Positions 53,801-56,902 of a stretch of 56,902 nucleotides of DNA are shown piece after piece. The number at the start of each line of letters is the position of its first letter. Position 1 is the stretch's first letter. A program made the position numbers and the translations under genes. Source of the DNA: Pseudomonadota bacterium (lineage in GTDB: Bacteria; Pseudomonadota; Gammaproteobacteria; Steroidobacterales; Steroidobacteraceae); assembly GCA_963204795.1 (NCBI GenBank), contig CAUJHX010000182.1:1-56902 (forward strand). The letters are read 5' to 3'. Below the pieces are notes generated by a model, which was given only the letters and a program-made list of their open reading frames with translations, searched no databases and had not been told where the DNA came from.

Positions 53801-54463
53801 GGCTGCGGTAGCCGGATCGCTTCCACGCTCTCCCAGCTCGATCTGGTTGCTGCCACCACTCAACCGCAAGGCGCCAGCGCCGGACTTCACGACGTCCCCG
53901 GAACCCAGGAACGTGATCGTCGGGTTCGCGACGACGCCGCCGATGTTGATCGAGCTAGCGAACGTCGCTCCGATGTTGAGCAAGCCGCCGGTGCTACCGG
54001 CGCCAGCGTCCACGTTGAAGTTGCCGCCGAGGCCCGTGCCGTTTCCGGCTCCGGCAGTGATCGAGATCGCGCCGCCGGCCGCGTTCAGAGTCGTCGAAGT
54101 ATCGACGTCGATGACGTGGTTCACCTCCTTCAGGAAGTGGAAGTCCGTCGCGACGCGGCTCACGAACGTCGCCAGGTCGGTCGCAGCGTCGCCAAAGGTG
54201 ACGTTGCCGTTGAAGATGGCGTTGTTGACGAACGTCGAGATCCCGGTCACCGTCTCGGCGCCGTCCACGATGAGGTCACCCTTCACGGTGGTGTTGATGC
54301 CGACGGCTCCCAGCTCGATGCTGGTGGCGACGGAACCCGCTGGGGCGATAGCAAGCACGCCCGCGGTGGCCTTGTCGATGGCCGTGCCGATGATGAGCGT
54401 GTCGCCGTTGGGGATCTGCTTCGTGACGCCAGACTGGATTACGAGTGCTTTGGACGATGCCAT
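50828..54463 (-). CDS. 1211-aa glycine-rich repeat fibre/adhesin
   Basis: The largest gene. N-terminal module (MASSKALVIQSGVTKQIPNG) as in the 136-aa protein. Four copies of an 'IG/FGN..xNP...F.GTG.V.L' unit are spread along the chain (examples: IGNATQNPGTTFQGTGTVRL and IGNTSDNPVTSFAGTGAVRL). Between them lie hundreds of residues of GG-x-v-x-v-x-GG repeats, a composition known from polyglycine-II helix bundles of phage adhesins and from PGRS-like proteins. C-terminal region (residues ~1080-1211) is an ordinary beta domain. Likely long fibre or surface adhesin. Low-complexity, long plus-strand frames over it are artefacts. Confidence 0.8.
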   Translation of the reverse strand: MASSKALVIQSGVTKQIPNGDTLIIGTAIDKATAGVLAIAPAGSVATSIELGAVGINTTVKGDLIVDGAETVTGISTFVNNAIFNGNVTFGDAATDLATFVSRVATDFHFLKEVNHVIDVDTSTTLNAAGGAISITAGAGNGTGLGGNFNVDAGAGSTGGLLNIGATFASSINIGGVVANPTITFLGSGDVVKSGAGALRLSGGSNQIELGERGSDPATAANIGAVYTKDVAGTTQLFFRADSSGTVTQLTGAAPVASDLDSVLTAGNTTGTTSTTSGSNIVFSGDGVQQDSIVVGGQAGLTFSIAFFSAATGAGAPVSVSAQQGGAASAGGAVTVTAGSGGSGSGAGGALTLTAGSGSAGTGNGGLATLRGGAAIGTGAGGGVAVTARDGAGVNQAGGGVTVTGGTATGSGAAGTVIITAGAGGSSSAGANASVIGGAGPSGAGGFGGSAVVRGGHATGTSGTGGAVSVSGGNGTNAGGGGGATFSGGQGGTGLGTGGTCVVSGGVGGNTGGQGGLCTVSGGASQALSAGGNLLLQGGESYAATYAGGNVTVQGGVPSNGNGGSVFINGGDGVGPARNGGPLTMRGGNATTTGTPGDAQLTGGAAVTTTTGGFSRVIGGVGGVATGATPGGAGGFGRAQGGTGGAAAGGSGAGGQGGSGSALGGTGGAGSATGVAGAGGASNLIAGNAGANGGAGGANGGNVAIEAGQGTGAGTHGTISIGVDAISGKTSQILIGNATQNPGTTFQGTGTVRLGAGFEEFANGVTAAVSPAGEGRLRYNNTTSTFQVSISGAAYVDLATGGAATLAATLAAGNSTGANDIQFTGASGGPGDSIIIQDAYASAFRIREAANSYLLITTTNAAEQMTFGNNTTNPQYLFRGTGAVEINGANLNLTEEIAHTVQVKTSTTLNAAGGQLDVKSGTGNGTGAGGELNVTAGAGGATGDGGDAWLRGGAATAGAGGLVSVVGGGTASGAGGAASIDGGLGTTNGNILIGTNQVNAINIGNTSDNPVTSFAGTGAVRLTGTNQILSLLGSGAGTGGAKLSIFESANTTPGADTGIVYTKDDGGDTELFYADPAGNYVQITKDGSVNAPVGPSNSIIISGLTTTGVTTGHAVHVSGASTVTACDANGTAAQARCFGFYEGTSGSVKTAGVCTPVFTTAPTAGDKIYLSTTAGEVDPNPPTGSGEYVAPVGIALTTTTMLIQVQLPIQL

Positions 54464-54481
54464 TCTCTTCTCTTTCTTAGC

Positions 54482-54496
54482 TGCGGCATCGCCGCA
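54482..54496. other. Short hairpin before the glycine-rich gene
   Basis: TGCGGC-ATC-GCCGCA lies directly after the stop of the 76-aa gene and 19 nt before the AAAGAGAAGAGA-ATG start region. It may set relative expression of the two genes. Confidence 0.5.
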
Positions 54497-54727
54497 TTAG
54501 ATGACTTCCGCGAAACGGGGGTCGGCGCGCAGCACGCGCAGCGACCGCTCGTCAGTGAAATCGAACGGGATGACGCTGTTGACCGGAAACCCCCCGGGAG
54601 GCGCCTCGACGACCGTGTACTGGCCGTCCTTCTTGGGGATCTTGACCTGTTCGCAGGGTCCATAGCTCTGGACCCACTTCCGCGGTGGGGTGATCTTGTC
54701 TTCGCCGAGCCATCGAAAATGAGCCAT
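54497..54727 (-). CDS. 76-aa small structural protein
   Basis: MAHFRWLGEDKITPPRKWVQ ... DERSLRVLRADPRFAEVI. The ending 'D.RslR.LrADPRF' is typical of a small phage virion or connector-associated protein. Function not established. Confidence 0.6.
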   Translation of the reverse strand: MAHFRWLGEDKITPPRKWVQSYGPCEQVKIPKKDGQYTVVEAPPGGFPVNSVIPFDFTDERSLRVLRADPRFAEVI

Positions 54728-55296
54728 CAGGTGATCTCCGTCCAGTCGCGATCCGTGAACACCACGAGCGTGGTGGCGCTTCTCGCGAAGCCTATCCTCT
54801 GCACGATGTTTCCCGGCGTCGTCGGGGCGACCGTGGTGATCGTTCCCGGAACGGTGCCGAGGTAGTATGTGGCGCCAGGCGTGAGCCCGACGAAGCCGGT
54901 CACCTCGCCGTAGTAGGCGACGATGGCCGTGATCGCCGACGGCTTGCTGACGACGATGCCAATGAGCGGCTGCTTGCTGGAGTCGTCGCTGTCGGCTTGG
55001 TCAACGCCGTCCGCTGCACTCAGGTAGACGGCGTCGCGCACCGCCACGCCGACGGGGCACGCATACACGCTGCTGAGCACGGCGGCCGTTCCGGCGCCGC
55101 CGCCCGGAATGGTGACGTCCGCCTGGCCGGGCGGACCAGCGGCAGCGGAGACGCCCGCGCCGACGAAGTTGATCTTCGTGAACGTCCCGAGCGAGATCCC
55201 TTCGTCAAGGATCTCGATGGCGCCACCCGCGCCGCCACCCGGCGGAACGCGGGGCGTTCCTCTCCCGAGTACGCCGGTGCGCGAGCGGACGCTCAT
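54727..55296 (-). CDS. 189-aa fibre-end or decoration protein
   Basis: Gly-rich N terminus (RVPPGGGAGGAIEILDEGIS), GTFTKINFVGAG, then a C-terminal module (VYLSAADGVDQADSDDSS, IGIVVSKPSAITAIVAYYGE, GLTPGATYYLG, IGFARSATTLVV). This module recurs at the ends of phage fibre proteins. Coupled by ATGA. Confidence 0.65.
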   Translation of the reverse strand: MSVRSRTGVLGRGTPRVPPGGGAGGAIEILDEGISLGTFTKINFVGAGVSAAAGPPGQADVTIPGGGAGTAAVLSSVYACPVGVAVRDAVYLSAADGVDQADSDDSSKQPLIGIVVSKPSAITAIVAYYGEVTGFVGLTPGATYYLGTVPGTITTVAPTTPGNIVQRIGFARSATTLVVFTDRDWTEIT

Positions 55297-56111
55297 GGAT
55301 TGGTTCCGGTGAACAGGTAGATGCCGACGTCGGGATAAGACGGGTGGGCGCCGTCACCGGTCCCGTAGATGTCGGAGAAGGCGGCGTCGGTGGCGTCGTC
55401 GGCGAAGTCCCACGGGCCCAACGCTTCGTTCGTGCGATTCGCCAGGATGATCAGCTCGTCGCCAGCTGCATCCATCCAGAGCGCGGTGAAGATGGCGCCG
55501 TTCGCTCCGACGAGCCCGACATCGGCGGGGTTGAGCACGCCCTGCTGGTAGGAACCACCTGCGCCACCACCTGGCAGAAGCGGCAGCGTGGCGAACTCGT
55601 AGCCAAGCCCGACCGTGTAGGTCTGCTGGTACGCGCGCTGAACGGCCCTCGTGCCCGGCGCAGGCTCGCCTTGCTCGTACAGTACGGCGTCGATGGCCGC
55701 CGGGAGCACGAAGCGCGGTCCGCCTCCCAAGGTGCTGTCCGGAGCGCCAGGCGATTGACGTGGGAAGTGGTACGGGCGGCGGTCCTGGCGGTAGTCACGC
55801 ACGTTGCGCAGTCGCCACACGAAGGAGTAGTTGTAGGGCTGCACGAACGTCGTCGGACCGGGGGTCTGGGTGAACGCCGCCGGGATGTAGACACACAGGC
55901 GCGAGCCGAAGGGGACCGGAACCCCGCGCATGAGATCGGGCGAGAAGCCATCCTGTCCGGCTCGTGGGTCACGTCCGCCAGGAAAAGCGATGGGACGGAA
56001 TGATGGCTCGCCCTGGTAGGCGGACTCGAAGTCAGCAAACGGCTTGAGCACGCGCGCGACCGAGAACTGCGCGTCCGCCGCCACCATGGTGCTGGTGCCT
56101 GCCCCGCTCAT
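55293..56111 (-). CDS. 272-aa structural protein
   Basis: MSGAGTSTMVAADAQFSVAR; beta-rich with aromatic residues (YNYSFVWRLRNVRDYRQDRR) and a C-terminal stretch (AIFTALWMDAAGDELIILAN). Looks like a virion surface or baseplate protein. Function not established. Confidence 0.6.
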   Translation of the reverse strand: MSGAGTSTMVAADAQFSVARVLKPFADFESAYQGEPSFRPIAFPGGRDPRAGQDGFSPDLMRGVPVPFGSRLCVYIPAAFTQTPGPTTFVQPYNYSFVWRLRNVRDYRQDRRPYHFPRQSPGAPDSTLGGGPRFVLPAAIDAVLYEQGEPAPGTRAVQRAYQQTYTVGLGYEFATLPLLPGGGAGGSYQQGVLNPADVGLVGANGAIFTALWMDAAGDELIILANRTNEALGPWDFADDATDAAFSDIYGTGDGAHPSYPDVGIYLFTGTNP

Positions 56112-56593
56112 TTTGCCTTCGCTCCGTAGGCCTTGTAGGCCATGTAGCCGCCGAGCCCCACGCCGAAGGCGGCGAACACCGCGCTCACGACCGCCTCGTG
56201 CTTCTCGGAAGGATCAGGGGAGCCCCACCACTTCTGAGCGCGGTAGCCGTTCACGGTGGCGCCCGCGAGCAGCACCCCCGCGCCCGCGCCCCACGGGCCT
56301 CCGATGGCAATGCCGGCGCCGAGCGCCACGGTAGCGAAAAGCGCTGTGAAGCCCGCGCTGCGCATCGCCGACGACGGGCTCACGTCCTCGGGCTCGATGA
56401 AGTCCCAGGTGCCGTCCGTGCCCTGGACGTTGGAGCCCATCGGCTGCATCTGCATATGCCCCCGCCGCTGCGGGGCGTCGGGTAGCGGCTGGGCATATGC
56501 GCCGAGGCCATCGGGGGAGCTGCCTGTGCCCTCCAACGCCGGCACCTCGTCGAATGCGGTTGCGCCCCCGAAGACGTTGTCCTGCTCCAGCAT
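56108..56593 (-). CDS. 161-aa membrane protein
   Basis: A soluble acidic/Gly N-terminal half (FGGATAFDEVPALEGTGSSP), then two or three membrane helices (SAGFTALFATVALGAGIAIG; AVVSAVFAAFGVGLGGYMAY) and a Lys-rich end (KAYGAKAK). Leaderless start (TAGACT + 6 nt). Function unknown. Confidence 0.65.
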   Translation of the reverse strand: MLEQDNVFGGATAFDEVPALEGTGSSPDGLGAYAQPLPDAPQRRGHMQMQPMGSNVQGTDGTWDFIEPEDVSPSSAMRSAGFTALFATVALGAGIAIGGPWGAGAGVLLAGATVNGYRAQKWWGSPDPSEKHEAVVSAVFAAFGVGLGGYMAYKAYGAKAK

Positions 56594-56599
56594 GGCGGG

Positions 56600-56605
56600 A
56601 GTCTA
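56600..56605 (-). promoter_or_regulatory. -10 box of leaderless promoter
   Basis: Minus-strand TAGACT, 6 nt (CCCGCC), then ATG at 56591-56593; CATATG (56610-56615) lies just upstream in the spacer, as at 28129 and 31717. Confidence 0.5.
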
Positions 56606-56640
56606 TCCCCATATGCTGGAGCAGGAAAGGGGTCTCCGGA

Positions 56641-56902
56641 TCAGACCTTCGACGGGTCGGACACCACCACGCTGGAGCCCTTCGCAGCCTCCGGCGCCGG
56701 AACGAAGAGCTTCATCTGAGCGATCTCGGCCTCGATCTTGGAGGCGATGACCTTGTCGATCATTTCCCGGTCGAAGACGGTCTCCAGCTCCTTCAGGCCG
56801 CGCTTGCCGAGATACCCGCGCACGCGAGAAATAGCCCCGTCCTTCAGCTCGGCGGCTTCCTCGGCCGTGATTTTCCCATCGGCCGCGGCAGCCTTGAGCG
56901 CC
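56641..56902 (-). CDS. C-terminal part of a helical protein
   Basis: The frame enters from the right edge and stops at 56641. Visible residues begin ALKAAAADGKITAEEAAELK, then GYLGKRGLKELETVFDREMI and end VVVSDPSKV. 'ADGKIT.EEA.EL' is found in small helical phage proteins, some annotated as holins. Start and full size unknown. Confidence 0.6.
   Translation of the reverse strand, partial: ALKAAAADGKITAEEAAELKDGAISRVRGYLGKRGLKELETVFDREMIDKVIASKIEAEIAQMKLFVPAPEAAKGSSVVVSDPSKV

Noticed and set aside
54482-54500. CATTAG string near the glycine-rich gene as another frameshift site
   Set aside because: It is on the plus strand while the genes there are on the minus strand, so it is not read as a codon string.
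1-56902. CRISPR arrays, insertion sequences, integrase or att sites
   Set aside because: No regularly spaced direct repeats, transposase or integrase motifs were seen on either strand; the only tandem DNA repeat is the 24-bp duplication at 44021-44068.

Overview
The window is GC-rich (roughly two thirds by eye), very densely coded and made mostly of small genes with no recognisable function. Gene content points to a large double-stranded DNA bacteriophage, or less likely a phage-derived plasmid: a RyR-domain protein, WGR and zinc-ribbon proteins, Ku, an HNH homing-type endonuclease, tRNA genes with a PTH2-like peptidyl-tRNA hydrolase, several cell-wall hydrolases and a block of fibre or virion-surface proteins. 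No terminase, capsid, portal or polymerase gene is present, and both end genes are cut, so this is part of a larger genome. Base composition, strong GGAGGAC ribosome-binding sites and Ku suit a high-GC host such as a myxobacterium-like or other proteobacterial lineage. The host cannot be named from the sequence.

Layout. (1) 1-8961, minus strand: about 20 genes whose start codons nearly all overlap the preceding stop, headed by a RavA/MoxR-type AAA+ ATPase and a ViaA-like VWA protein. (2) 8962-11004: a divergent control region with two inverted operator-like sequences in an AT-rich core, a repeated ~27-bp leader element, and a perfect 60-bp inverted repeat in front of two major divergent genes. 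(3) 9751-27269, plus strand: about 45 small genes, including Ku, WGR, a ParB-like-HTH protein, a J-domain protein and an FmdB-type zinc ribbon. (4) 27162-44433: short transcription units on both strands, with an HNH nuclease, lytic transglycosylase, SGNH hydrolase, M15 peptidase, two alpha/beta-hydrolase-like proteins, a tandem kinase-like protein, tRNAs and PTH2. (5) 44526-56902, minus strand: metalloprotease, patatin, coiled-coil proteins and surface proteins, including a 1211-residue glycine-rich repeat protein.

The most unusual part is 35252-35943. A promoter lies exactly 7 nt before a six-codon leader ORF ending CAT-TGA. A terminator follows, then two different tRNA genes that both have a 9-nt anticodon loop ending GTAATGAC. 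Next is a PTH2-like gene whose first frame stops at CAT-TAG and whose remainder lies in the +1 frame. The loop contains U followed by AAUG, the complement of CAUU, so the tRNAs could be +1 frameshift tRNAs that read CAUU in their neighbour. The matching sequences are seen directly; the mechanism is inference.

Other system-level signals: a shared C-terminal motif of the DPFxLP type on at least eight otherwise unrelated small proteins; a series of envelope enzymes with C-terminal membrane anchors and basic tails; leaderless promoters at about a dozen unit starts; a promoter class with GCTAGC in the spacer; a tRNA-shaped 5' leader beginning at a predicted transcription start; and strong enrichment of the palindrome CATATG.
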